A stretch of 26,755 nt of DNA from Euryarchaeota archaeon UBA40 (GTDB lineage: Archaea > Thermoplasmatota > Poseidoniia > Poseidoniales > Thalassarchaeaceae). Location of the stretch: NCBI GenBank assembly GCA_002506875.1, contig DAYJ01000074.1, positions 1 to 26,755 on the forward strand. The letters run 5' to 3'. Numbering within the stretch: the stretch's first letter is position 1; every line of letters starts with the position of its first letter. Below are positions 6,476-15,289 of this stretch, piece after piece. The translations under genes and the position numbers were made by a program. The notes below the pieces were generated by a model. It saw nothing but the letters and a program-made list of their open reading frames with translations. It had not been told where the DNA came from and searched no databases.

Positions 6476-8511
6476 CGACGATAACGCCTGAATGCATTTA
6501 TCCCCATCGTCAATAGAATGAGGCCAAGTAGAATTGAGCTCCAATCTAGCGTACTTGTAAGCATCATTGTCTCGGCTGACTGAGTGCCTTGGCCACCACC
6601 ACCGCCACAACCTGCCGGAGGAGGGCCAATTCCTGGACCCCATGTCTCTCCATATCCTGCACACGGATCATCTCCACCTCCGCCACTACCTGCAGCACCC
6701 GGAACTTCGCCATGGTAACAAATCAGGAAATATGGGAACCCCATCTCCCCTATCCCATTCTCAATTGTTGAATGATAGTGGTAGATACCCTGAGGGAAAT
6801 CTGGAGTCGGCCCGAAATGACCATTGCATACATCGAGATCACCCAATCCAGCAACGTACTCATAGTCATCAATTCCATTGTAACCTGTTTCTCCGGCCTT
6901 CAACTGGTATGAGGATTTCATCTCCGTTATCAGACCATTTCCATCATCGCCATAAATTCCGTAAATTGGATAGCCATCAAAAGCAACACCAATTACTGGA
7001 GATGCAACTTGAGAATCTAACGAAGATGGGAATGAATAATCCAACCATCCCTCATTAGCGGTCTCATCTGGATGCCAATGCATGAGATTTGCATCTGCAT
7101 GGTAATGATAAGTACCTCCTGCAGAATGACCATACCCGATTCCTAACCAAATCTGCTGTCGATCTTCTTCGTACTCACCATGGTGGTATGCAACTGCATC
7201 TCCACCAGGGCCATCTTCTGGACCAAAGAAGGGCACTCCATTCATGCCATAAGCGATTGAACCTCGATCAGCTGCACATTGGTAGTTTCCACCTGCTGAA
7301 GGGCAATTAGTAGACGAATGGCCTCCAGTAGTATCGTTTACAGGCTCACGAGGAATCGTGAGCGTGTATGATTGCGCTGTTGCACAACAACCTGGTCCCG
7401 ATTCAAGATCATGATTGGGGATTCCATTCATTGTGATTGTGACATTATTGTCATCGGTCGCGACAGTTACCTCACAGACATGATTGTCGTCACCGGTCGT
7501 GTTGTAATCGTCAATTCCAGTCCCAGTCCCATTCTGACATAGGAATTTGTCCATCCAAAATTGGGCGAGATCAGAAGCGTCATACCCGCTGTCGTCAGTT
7601 GAATCGCAACCATCGGGGATACCATCTGAATCTGAATCCATAGTGTCATCATAACCTGGACAAAGATCTGCGTCGTCACTCACTCCATCACCATCATCAT
7701 CATCATCACAGCCGTCAGGTATTCCATCCTCATCGGCATCGATATGATCATCGTGACCGGGACAAATGTCTTGTTGATCGTTGACACCATCTCCGTCAGT
7801 ATCAGGTATAGCATCGTCAAATTCGATGACAACTTGGTCTCCATCAAGCAATGCAATGAGGTGCCAATCCACGTTCTGGATTACTCCATTAATCGAGATT
7901 GAGACATTAGCCGGATCAATGAAAAGAGGATGCAACTCATGGTTCGTAACTTCTGAAATATTCCATACCTCAAAGAACAGAGTTAGGTTGACAGTCATCT
8001 CCTCATATGTTTCAATATGCAATTTCCCAGTTTGGTCATGAGTATGCAATAGATGCATCTTATTCGAACAGGCTGTAGTATCAATGCCCATATCAGCCGG
8101 AATTACAACCTGAATATCGCGAACAGTGATGTCTAGATAGGGATGGATGTGCATTGCAAGATTCTGGTGACTGTCGAGACATTGTTCTGCGAGAGGAAGA
8201 GGTGCGGTTTCCTGCTCTGTATCATTTGTTGAATCCTGCGTCTCATTGGCAGAGGTAGTCTCATTCCCCTCAGCCTCAGTTGTAGAATTACCACTGGAAT
8301 CAACCGCATCATCGTCTGAATCAATGACAATTGGGGCAATTGGAATGCAATCCACATCAGAATTGGGTGCCAGTTCGGTTCCGTCCGGGCATTCGGTTAC
8401 ACTATTCTCCGAAATTATTTCCCCAGGAGTATCATTAGTAAAGATACAACCGGATAACGGCGCAGCAAATATGAGGGCAGAAAGCAGAATTGGGAGGAGT
8501 CTCGCCTTCAT
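6472..8511 (-). CDS. YHYH-domain lipoprotein with thrombospondin type 3 repeats
   Basis: The likely start at 8511 gives 679 residues beginning with a signal peptide and a lipobox, LSGC, with Cys22 as the lipidated residue; an upstream in-frame ATG at 8556 would bury the signal. A Ser/Thr/Asp/Glu-rich linker follows. Next comes a His-rich domain (AMHIHPYLDITV, then CSNKMHLLHTHDQTGKLHIE) that may bind metal. Two Asp-rich TSP3-type repeats, likely calcium-binding, follow at about 7590-7803. A YHYH domain fills the rest: GTYHYHAD near 7091-7116 and GIYHYHST near 6776-6795, plus several GDDG and cysteine-bearing loops. The C-terminus has a Gly-rich stretch, one membrane helix and the basic end FRRYRR. 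A lipid anchor at one end and a membrane helix at the other is odd. The protein should sit on the cell surface. The function of YHYH domains is not established. Confidence 0.85.
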   Translation of the reverse strand: MKARLLPILLSALIFAAPLSGCIFTNDTPGEIISENSVTECPDGTELAPNSDVDCIPIAPIVIDSDDDAVDSSGNSTTEAEGNETTSANETQDSTNDTEQETAPLPLAEQCLDSHQNLAMHIHPYLDITVRDIQVVIPADMGIDTTACSNKMHLLHTHDQTGKLHIETYEEMTVNLTLFFEVWNISEVTNHELHPLFIDPANVSISINGVIQNVDWHLIALLDGDQVVIEFDDAIPDTDGDGVNDQQDICPGHDDHIDADEDGIPDGCDDDDDGDGVSDDADLCPGYDDTMDSDSDGIPDGCDSTDDSGYDASDLAQFWMDKFLCQNGTGTGIDDYNTTGDDNHVCEVTVATDDNNVTITMNGIPNHDLESGPGCCATAQSYTLTIPREPVNDTTGGHSSTNCPSAGGNYQCAADRGSIAYGMNGVPFFGPEDGPGGDAVAYHHGEYEEDRQQIWLGIGYGHSAGGTYHYHADANLMHWHPDETANEGWLDYSFPSSLDSQVASPVIGVAFDGYPIYGIYGDDGNGLITEMKSSYQLKAGETGYNGIDDYEYVAGLGDLDVCNGHFGPTPDFPQGIYHYHSTIENGIGEMGFPYFLICYHGEVPGAAGSGGGGDDPCAGYGETWGPGIGPPPAGCGGGGGQGTQSAETMMLTSTLDWSSILLGLILLTMGINAFRRYRR
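7590..7803 (-). repeat. Thrombospondin type 3-like repeats inside the YHYH lipoprotein
   Basis: Two consecutive Asp-rich units share the pattern DxDGDGVxDxxDxCPGxDD followed by DxDxDGIPDGCD. At DNA level a (CAT)5 run (7692-7706, plus strand) encodes part of the aspartate tract. Such units bind calcium in other proteins and here probably form a stiff spacer. Confidence 0.8.
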
Positions 8512-8588
8512 AGTGAAGACCTTTCTAAACGATATCATATCAATGAATTCCGGCAATGTTCCAAAATGAAGGTTACAATGTTCCGCCG

Positions 8589-8607
8589 GTGTGTATATGT
8601 GTCACAC
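8589..8607 (+). promoter_or_regulatory. TATA element in inverted repeat upstream of the acyl-CoA synthetase
   Basis: GTGTG and CACAC arms flank TATATGTGT in the 122-base divergent gap between the lipoprotein gene and the acyl-CoA synthetase. The TATA lies 40 bases before the ATG at 8634, and GAGGA at 8623-8627 is a fair ribosome-binding site. The symmetric arms could be a regulator site or chance. Confidence 0.35.
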
Positions 8608-8633
8608 CCAACTTGGTGAGTTGAGGAACACCA

Positions 8634-10547
8634 ATGTGGAACCCCCCTCCCGAAGCCCTGAAAGCACTACCTGAAGACCGTGATTGGAGCGGCCCATCCG
8701 ACCAATATGGCGACCCTAAGACCCTCTATGAAATGGTACGAAAGTCCGTTGACATGTGGGGAGCAGATACCGTACAATGCACCTACATCCCTGGAGAAGG
8801 GCTTGAGCGGGTCCCAATTACTCGTGGCCAGTTTCACGATAATATCCAGGCTCTCGCAGCAGGCATGCGGGCGGCAGGTGTCAAGGAGGACGATCGTGTC
8901 CTACAGATTGTCGACACAAGTCCCCAGTTTGCCATGATTTTCTACGCTGCAAATATGCTAGGTGCTGCTGCATCTGCAGTTTACACGAATATGAAGATGA
9001 AGGAGACCATCCATTGCTACAACCTTGCAACACCTAGCATTCTCTTTGTTGCATCGGGGGATATTCTCGCTAACTTCAGTGCTGCAAAAGGTGACGCTGC
9101 GTGGCCAGCTGCTGGAGCAGTCCTACTAGACAACGAAATGCCTGATGAAATTCCAGAAGGACTCAAGGTCCAGACATGGATGGATTTCATTCAGTCCGGC
9201 CGAGCAGCGGAACCCGTTAACGACCCCTGTATGGACCCTCACAAGCTCGCAAGCCTGATTTTTACTTCAGGAACCAGTGGTTTTCCAAAGGCAGTAATGC
9301 TATCCAACTGGAACGTCCTGCATAACGTCCTAGCAATCCAAGGTCGAGCCCCTCTTTGGCCTGGCCGACGGACTGCATGCTTCCTACCGTTTGCTCACTC
9401 TCTCGCTCAAGCCGGTGATATGAGTGCAATGATTTACTTTGGCGTCGAGGTCCACTATGTATCCGATTTGCTAAACCTAGTGAACGAGGTTGGAGAGATT
9501 CGCCCACACATCATGCTCTGTGTACCCCGTGTCCTAAACCGATTCCATAGTCGAATTTTGGCAGGAATCGAAGAGGGCTCTGGAATCAAGAAGAAGCTCG
9601 CTAAGTCTGCTCTTGCTACCGCAAAGAAGCGTACCCTAGCCGCACCAACGGAAATGGTTGCAGTGCCTCCCAAGGGATTGAAAGACAAGATTCTGACCAA
9701 ACTTGCGATTACCAAAATCCGTGAACGACTTGGTGGCGAACTAGATCTAATGATTAGTGGCGGAGCACCACTCGATCCCGAGATTGCTCTGTTCATCAAT
9801 TGCCTTGGCATCACAGTACTCGAAGGCTACGGATTGTCGGAGACCGCTCCACTTGTGTCCTTGAATGGATGGCAAGACGACTATGCATCGATGTCCGGAA
9901 CTGTTGGCCGAGTAATCCCTGGTGTTGAAGTCCTTATTGACCAGGATGCTTGGGACGATCCCGATTCTGAGGACGGGGAGATTCTCGTCCGCGGACCCAA
10001 TGTTATGCTTGGTTACTGGAATAATACTGAGGAAACTAACGAGGTCATCATGGATGATGGACATCGAACCTTCCGAACTGGAGATCTTGGACGCCTTATC
10101 GATGGATTCGTCAAGATTACTGGCCGGGTAAAGGAGCAGTTCAAGCTTCAGAACGGTAAGTACGTCGCCCCGTCTCCACTAGAAGAGCAACTCAAACTAT
10201 CCCCTCTCATCGAACAAGCCTCCGTCGACGGACGAGGAAAAGTCGGTACTTATGTCATTATCCAACCTAATGAAAATGCGATGATGGCCGCACTCGCATC
10301 AGAGGGAATGCAGACATCTGCCAACTTCGAAGACACCTGTGCTATGGAAAATGTCAACTCGTGGATGCTGCAAAAGCTCTCTGATGAGGTCATGACACCT
10401 CAAAACTGGAAAGGTTACGAGAAGCCACGGACGATTATTATCGATCATCGTGAATGGACGACTGAAGACGTCCTCACACCGAAGATGTCGGTCAAGCGTC
10501 GTGTTCTTGAAGAGCGCTTTGCGGACCGTATCGCACAAATCCCTTGA
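8634..10547 (+). CDS. Long-chain acyl-CoA synthetase (AMP-forming)
   Basis: This 637-residue enzyme of the ANL superfamily activates a fatty or other carboxylic acid to its acyl-CoA through an acyl-adenylate. The ATP-binding loop is SLIFTSGTSGFPKAVMLS. EGYGLSETAPLVS is the conserved A5-type motif, and RTGDLGRLIDGFVKITGR holds the ribose-binding aspartate and the hinge. KLQNGKYVAPSPLEEQL has the pattern of long-chain synthetases (KLxxGEYVxPxxxE). The length fits that class, whereas acetyl-CoA synthetases share other motifs. The chain length preference cannot be read from the sequence. A TATA element and GAGGA site precede it. The LysE-type exporter starts 15 bases after its stop on the same strand. 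A role in fatty acid use fits the protein- and lipid-degrading life style proposed for Marine Group II. Confidence 0.93.
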   Translation: MWNPPPEALKALPEDRDWSGPSDQYGDPKTLYEMVRKSVDMWGADTVQCTYIPGEGLERVPITRGQFHDNIQALAAGMRAAGVKEDDRVLQIVDTSPQFAMIFYAANMLGAAASAVYTNMKMKETIHCYNLATPSILFVASGDILANFSAAKGDAAWPAAGAVLLDNEMPDEIPEGLKVQTWMDFIQSGRAAEPVNDPCMDPHKLASLIFTSGTSGFPKAVMLSNWNVLHNVLAIQGRAPLWPGRRTACFLPFAHSLAQAGDMSAMIYFGVEVHYVSDLLNLVNEVGEIRPHIMLCVPRVLNRFHSRILAGIEEGSGIKKKLAKSALATAKKRTLAAPTEMVAVPPKGLKDKILTKLAITKIRERLGGELDLMISGGAPLDPEIALFINCLGITVLEGYGLSETAPLVSLNGWQDDYASMSGTVGRVIPGVEVLIDQDAWDDPDSEDGEILVRGPNVMLGYWNNTEETNEVIMDDGHRTFRTGDLGRLIDGFVKITGRVKEQFKLQNGKYVAPSPLEEQLKLSPLIEQASVDGRGKVGTYVIIQPNENAMMAALASEGMQTSANFEDTCAMENVNSWMLQKLSDEVMTPQNWKGYEKPRTIIIDHREWTTEDVLTPKMSVKRRVLEERFADRIAQIP

Positions 10548-10562
10548 TGGCGGCGCACCTTC

Positions 10563-11174
10563 ATGACGCCTGAGCAGTGGCTCGGTCTGGCTACAGTCTG
10601 CACATTGGGAGCGATGTCGCCGGGACCTTCACTCGCTTTCGTGATGAGGAACACCATGGCCGGAGGGCGGCGTGTCGGCCTCATCACTGCCATTGGACAT
10701 GGAATAGGAATTGGACTCTACGCATTCGCATTTGTAGCACTACTTTCAGGACTCCTTGCAGCCATGCCTTCTCTTGAGTCTGGACTACGATGGACTGGCA
10801 TCGCTCTGCTAATTACCTTTGGCAGCCTTCTAATGCGATCATCTTTCAGTACCCAAACCGAGTCAGTTGTATCCGAACCTGATGTGATGGAACGAAATCC
10901 ATTTGCTGCAGGATTTGCAATTGCTTTCTTCAATCCCAAAATCGCTGCATGGATGGTTGCAGTCTACAGTCAGTTCGTAGAAGTGGACTCGTCGCTTCTC
11001 ACTATGGCAGGGATGGGTGGTCTTGCATTCGCAATCGATGCTACATGGTATGCTGTCGTCGCCGTTCTGCTCAGTGGTACATTAGCAACGTCGTTGCAGA
11101 ATCATGCTCAAACGGTCGATCGGATTGTAGGAGTTCTGTTAATCCTAAGCGGCATACTTCTAATCATAATCTGA
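10563..11174 (+). CDS. LysE/RhtB family amino acid exporter
   Basis: This 203-residue membrane protein has the LysE family layout of about six hydrophobic helices. The N-terminal hallmark SPGPSLAFVMRNTMAGGRRVG is present in shortened form: SPGPS is followed by the helix boundary typical of RhtB/LysE proteins. GFAIAFFNPKIAAWM matches the family's NPK motif in the second half. The protein should export amino acids or related small compounds using the proton motive force; the substrate is not predictable. It follows the acyl-CoA synthetase by 15 bases and may be co-transcribed. It converges with the membrane protein gene on the other strand with a 3-base gap. Confidence 0.9.
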   Translation: MTPEQWLGLATVCTLGAMSPGPSLAFVMRNTMAGGRRVGLITAIGHGIGIGLYAFAFVALLSGLLAAMPSLESGLRWTGIALLITFGSLLMRSSFSTQTESVVSEPDVMERNPFAAGFAIAFFNPKIAAWMVAVYSQFVEVDSSLLTMAGMGGLAFAIDATWYAVVAVLLSGTLATSLQNHAQTVDRIVGVLLILSGILLIII

Positions 11175-11177
11175 GAG

Positions 11178-11861
11178 TCAGATATCGTAAAGGAGATCCG
11201 ACTTGGCATTCTCCCTCGTGGTCCAATAAATCTGGAAATAACAGCCTACTGCCATTACCGTGAAGAGGATGATACGGTTTGTTAAATCAACAAAATCCAG
11301 TGTAAGAGGAGTGCTCGCTCCGAATATAAGCACGCTGGAACCCATCACGATTGCGACGCCCCCGATTCCAGAGGATGCAAGGAAACCAATCGAACCAGAC
11401 TGCTTCTTGAGCATAACCACACCTGCAAAGAAGCCAACATAGGAAATCGCTGTCTTCATCAAAAGTTCTGTAGGATAATATGGCTCAATCACGGTCATAA
11501 CCATCATAGTAGCGAAAAATCCAATCCATCCGCTGACTAGGATATGGATACGTTTGACGAATCTGAATACTAATGCTCCAGCGATTAGGCCTACTACCCC
11601 GGCAAGGAGAAGCACCTCATCGCCAGCAACTGGGGCCGATTCCATTGCCCCTGCGGCCCCATAGACGGTAAGACTGACTGCTCCACCGATTCCCAGGCCG
11701 ATTAGCCATGCAAGGATGCGGAAACCGAAGAATGTGCAAATTACCCCACCTACCAACAAGGCAAGAGCAACCTCCTGAGCGAAGGCCTCGACCATGTCGA
11801 TAACGCCGCCCAAACCCAGCATGGACCCGACCATGCACTGAATTAGCACTAGAAAGGTCAT
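11178..11861 (-). CDS. Multi-pass membrane protein, possibly DUF4203/TMEM198-like
   Basis: I do not recognise this 227-residue protein with certainty. It is strongly hydrophobic, with about seven predicted helices and short loops. Glycine-rich helices with a pattern such as CTFFGFRILAWLIGLGIGG recall the DUF4203/TMEM198 membrane family, but the match is weak. The C-terminal end (TRENAKSDLLYDI) is polar and probably cytoplasmic. It is transcribed divergently from icmF with only 42 bases between the starts, and converges with the LysE gene. The start could be a later Met. No substrate or partner is indicated. Confidence 0.7.
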   Translation of the reverse strand: MTFLVLIQCMVGSMLGLGGVIDMVEAFAQEVALALLVGGVICTFFGFRILAWLIGLGIGGAVSLTVYGAAGAMESAPVAGDEVLLLAGVVGLIAGALVFRFVKRIHILVSGWIGFFATMMVMTVIEPYYPTELLMKTAISYVGFFAGVVMLKKQSGSIGFLASSGIGGVAIVMGSSVLIFGASTPLTLDFVDLTNRIILFTVMAVGCYFQIYWTTRENAKSDLLYDI

Positions 11862-11903
11862 AGCCGCTTCGGCGGATTTTCATCACTGCAAGGTATCTCT
11901 GAG

Positions 11904-14900
11904 ATGATCCCATTCTGTGAGTATGAAAGTTGTAATGTAAGCGATGACCTCATTGCAGAGCGCATTATCGGAAAGAACATGGTCAGCACCGATGAGGGTG
12001 CCTCTGGCAAAGATGCCATTCGTGCATCAGATGGCAAGATGCCACTGCGCATAGTCACTGCTGCAGCAATATTTGACGGCCATGATGCCGCCATTGGGAT
12101 CTTTCGTCGAATATTCCAATCGCGTGGATGCGAGGTCATCCATCTTGGACACGACAGAGGAGCGGATGAGGTCGCACGAGCGGCAATCCAAGAGGACGCC
12201 CACGCTGTCGCAATCACATCGTACCAAGGCGGCGCCGTAGAGATGTTCACCCATACGAAGCAAATCCTCGATGCTGCTGGATTCGAGCACGTGTTCCTCT
12301 GTGGCGGCGGTGGAGGCACCATCCTCCCACAAGAAATTCGCCACCTACGCGACGAAGGAATCGCTCGAATCTACTCACCTGACGACGGCCGAAGCATGGG
12401 CCTCACCGGGATGGTCGAAAACGCCATGCGAACTGCAGCAGAAATTGACCTCCTTGATGATTCACGTTATGCTGAACTGAGTGAACCCATAGACGCATCA
12501 GATCATGGCGCAGTTGCGAAACTACTGACCCTAGCTGAGAATGGAGAAAGTGAACTCTACGACTCTGTGCTAGAATCCGTGAGAAGTCGACCCAAGGGAG
12601 AGGAGTGTCCAGTCATTGGCCTAACTGGGACTGGAGGCGCGGGAAAATCCAGCCTAACTGACGAACTCATGCTCCGCATCCAGCGAGATAATCCTGGACT
12701 CCGCATCGCGCTGCTCGCTACCGATCCAACTCGGAAACGAACGGGGGGAGCCCTACTCGGTGATCGCATTCGCATGAATTCGCTCGCAAACAATCACCTA
12801 TTCATGCGATCTTTTGCGAGTCGCGATAGTGGCCGTGAACTCGCGGATTGTATTGGTCGTGCGATCGAAACCTGTCAAGCAGTTGGATTCGACCTCATCG
12901 TTTGTGAGACGAGTGGAATAGGGCAAGGTGACGATGCAATTACTGAAGTCGCAGATGTTTCGATTTATGTCACTACACGTGAATATGGTGCGCCATCGCA
13001 GCTTGAGAAACTCGCTGCCTTGGACTTTGCCGATCTCGTCGTCCTAAACAAGTTCGACAGAGCCGGAGCTGAGGATGCATTTGCTGAAATCCGAAAGCAA
13101 GTGAAACGGAATCATGAGGTTTGGGATGCGACTGACGAAAGTCTGCCCGTAATCCCCACTATTGCATCCCAATTTGCTGATGCTGGAGTGGACCTCCTCT
13201 GGAAGAGACTCGCCACCTTACTCAATGACCGAATGGGAACTACGCTCACCGCAGCCGAGCCTCTTCTCAGCGAGGATGGCCTCCCCTCTCGAAACGCGCC
13301 AATACCTCCAGAGCGTCAAGGATACTTAGCTGAAGTTGCAGCTTCCATCCGCAACTACCACCAAGATGCAGAAAACATAGCAGACAATATCCGACTAGTA
13401 CAACAGTTGGAAGCATCCGCGAAGAGGATGGAAGAGGGCGGGAAAAACACCGCATCGAACGACCTTAAGAATGAGGCAAACGACATCCGGAAGGAGGTCC
13501 CTGACGAGGCTTGGAACGCACTAGACGAGTTCGATTCCTATGCATCAGCATACCGCTCAGGGCAAGCATCCTACACAGTCAGAGGACGCGAGATTCCGGT
13601 GGAAACGACAACACGTACGCTTTCAGGACTTGATTTACCGAAAGTGGCTCTACCCGATACCAAAGATCGAGGAGACCTTTATCGATGGATTGCAAAGGAG
13701 AACCGCCCAGGAACATTTCCATTCACTGCCGGTGTCTTCCCATTCAAGCGACGTGACGAACTTCCTGTTCGAATGTTCGCAGGAGAAGGTAGCGCTGAAA
13801 GGACGAACAAGCGCTTCCATTTCCTCTGTACCGACCAGCCTTTCAATCGACTATCTACTGCCTTCGACTCTCCATCACTCTATGGACGCGACCCCGATGA
13901 ACGACTGGATATTTTCGGCAAGGTCTGCGAATCAGGAGTAAGCATCAGCACAGTAGATGAAATGGATCGACTCTTCGAAGGATTCGATCTATGCGACCCA
14001 AACACTAGCGTCTCAATGACAATCAACGGCAACTATTGGTGGCACCTTGCCGCCTTCTTCACTGTCGCAATCCGTCAACAGATACGTGCATTCGCCTCGG
14101 AGAACAATCGAGAGCCGACAAAAGATGAAGCCAAAGAAATTCGTGCAAGAACACTCTCCACCGTCCGAGGTACAGTCCAAGCAGACCAACTCAAGGAGTC
14201 AATGGGGCAGAATACGCTTGTTCTGAATCTTGACACTGCGCTGAAGTTAATGGGGGACGTAGCCGAGTTCTACGTAGACAACGAGGTAAGGAATCACTAC
14301 TTTGTGTCCATCTCAGGGTACCACATTGCTGAAGCTGGTGCTAATCCAATCACTCAAGCAGCCCTGACACTCTCGAATGGATTGACCTATGTCGAATTAT
14401 TTCGCGCGCGGGGCCTTGATGCTAACAAGTTCCTACGTAACTTCTCTTGGTTCTTCTCCAACGGGATGGATCCAGAATACAGCGTCATCGGACGTGTTAG
14501 TCGCCGCATCTGGTCCATCGCGATGCGCGAAATGTATGAGGTAGGAGAACGGGGCCAGAAGCTGAAGTATCATATCCAATCATCTGGCCGCTCACTACAC
14601 GCTCAAGAATACACATGGAACGATTACAGAACAACCATGCAAGCCTTGTACGCGCTCGCGGACAATGCCAACTCACTCCACACTAACAGTCGGGACGAAG
14701 CCTTCGGAACCCCCACAGAGGACACAGTGCGCGATGCCGTAGCAATACAACTGATCCTAAGTCGCGAATATGGTTGGTTGCAAAACGAGAACCCTCTCCA
14801 AGGATCCTTTGTCGCGGAATGGCTCACAGATCATGTAGAAGATCAGATCCTAGGAATCTTTGAGGAAATGCATCGTAGAGGCGGGGTCCTCGGTTCACTC

Positions 14901-15284
14901 GAGGTTAACTACCAACGAAATCGGATTCAGGATGAATCAATGCTCTACGAACACAAGAAGCATGACGGCACCTTGCCAATCATTGGTGTAAACACCTTCA
15001 CGGACCCTGAAGCAGAGGCACTGAGTGCAGACAATGCCGACTCATTCGACATGGATGTGACCCGTTCAGACGAGAGTGAGAAGCGAATGGTCATCAAACG
15101 GAATCGCAAGTTCCAGCAAGAACACACGGAAGCATCCGAAGTGGGTATCGCTCGACTTAAGCAGGTAGCTAGAGAAGGCGGCAACCTCTTCGAAGCCATG
15201 ATGGATATTGTCGAAGACTGCACTGTCGGCCAGGTGACTCAGGCCCTCTTTGAGACAGGTGGAAAATTCCGTCGTAACATGTGA
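11904..15284 (+). CDS. icmF: Fused acyl-CoA mutase IcmF (B12 domain, G-protein chaperone, mutase)
   Basis: This 1126-residue protein has the three-part IcmF order. First is an adenosylcobalamin-binding domain (about 48-175) with DGHDAA, His60 being the expected cobalt ligand. Second is a MeaB-type G domain (about 235-440) with P-loop GTGGAGKSS (Lys248) and NKFD (382-385). Third is the mutase barrel from about 590. The substrate-contact residues are Phe625 in RMFAGEG and Gln769 in GQNT, which align with Phe598/Gln742 of isobutyryl-CoA mutase, not with Tyr/Arg of methylmalonyl-CoA mutase. Their spacing of 144 residues is the same. It should interconvert isobutyryl- and n-butyryl-CoA with a built-in GTPase for cofactor loading. 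NGNYWWHLAAFF replaces a segment that usually reads NGPAPT. A start at 11979 is possible because the first 45 residues are not conserved. Automatic annotation could easily call this methylmalonyl-CoA mutase. Confidence 0.93.
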   Translation: MIPFCEYESCNVSDDLIAERIIGKNMVSTDEGASGKDAIRASDGKMPLRIVTAAAIFDGHDAAIGIFRRIFQSRGCEVIHLGHDRGADEVARAAIQEDAHAVAITSYQGGAVEMFTHTKQILDAAGFEHVFLCGGGGGTILPQEIRHLRDEGIARIYSPDDGRSMGLTGMVENAMRTAAEIDLLDDSRYAELSEPIDASDHGAVAKLLTLAENGESELYDSVLESVRSRPKGEECPVIGLTGTGGAGKSSLTDELMLRIQRDNPGLRIALLATDPTRKRTGGALLGDRIRMNSLANNHLFMRSFASRDSGRELADCIGRAIETCQAVGFDLIVCETSGIGQGDDAITEVADVSIYVTTREYGAPSQLEKLAALDFADLVVLNKFDRAGAEDAFAEIRKQVKRNHEVWDATDESLPVIPTIASQFADAGVDLLWKRLATLLNDRMGTTLTAAEPLLSEDGLPSRNAPIPPERQGYLAEVAASIRNYHQDAENIADNIRLVQQLEASAKRMEEGGKNTASNDLKNEANDIRKEVPDEAWNALDEFDSYASAYRSGQASYTVRGREIPVETTTRTLSGLDLPKVALPDTKDRGDLYRWIAKENRPGTFPFTAGVFPFKRRDELPVRMFAGEGSAERTNKRFHFLCTDQPFNRLSTAFDSPSLYGRDPDERLDIFGKVCESGVSISTVDEMDRLFEGFDLCDPNTSVSMTINGNYWWHLAAFFTVAIRQQIRAFASENNREPTKDEAKEIRARTLSTVRGTVQADQLKESMGQNTLVLNLDTALKLMGDVAEFYVDNEVRNHYFVSISGYHIAEAGANPITQAALTLSNGLTYVELFRARGLDANKFLRNFSWFFSNGMDPEYSVIGRVSRRIWSIAMREMYEVGERGQKLKYHIQSSGRSLHAQEYTWNDYRTTMQALYALADNANSLHTNSRDEAFGTPTEDTVRDAVAIQLILSREYGWLQNENPLQGSFVAEWLTDHVEDQILGIFEEMHRRGGVLGSLEVNYQRNRIQDESMLYEHKKHDGTLPIIGVNTFTDPEAEALSADNADSFDMDVTRSDESEKRMVIKRNRKFQQEHTEASEVGIARLKQVAREGGNLFEAMMDIVEDCTVGQVTQALFETGGKFRRNM

Positions 15285-15289
15285 GATGG

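Noticed and set aside
7681..7710. CAT trinucleotide run as a regulatory or CRISPR-like repeat
   Set aside because: It encodes the aspartate tract of a TSP3 repeat inside a coding frame and has no spacer structure.
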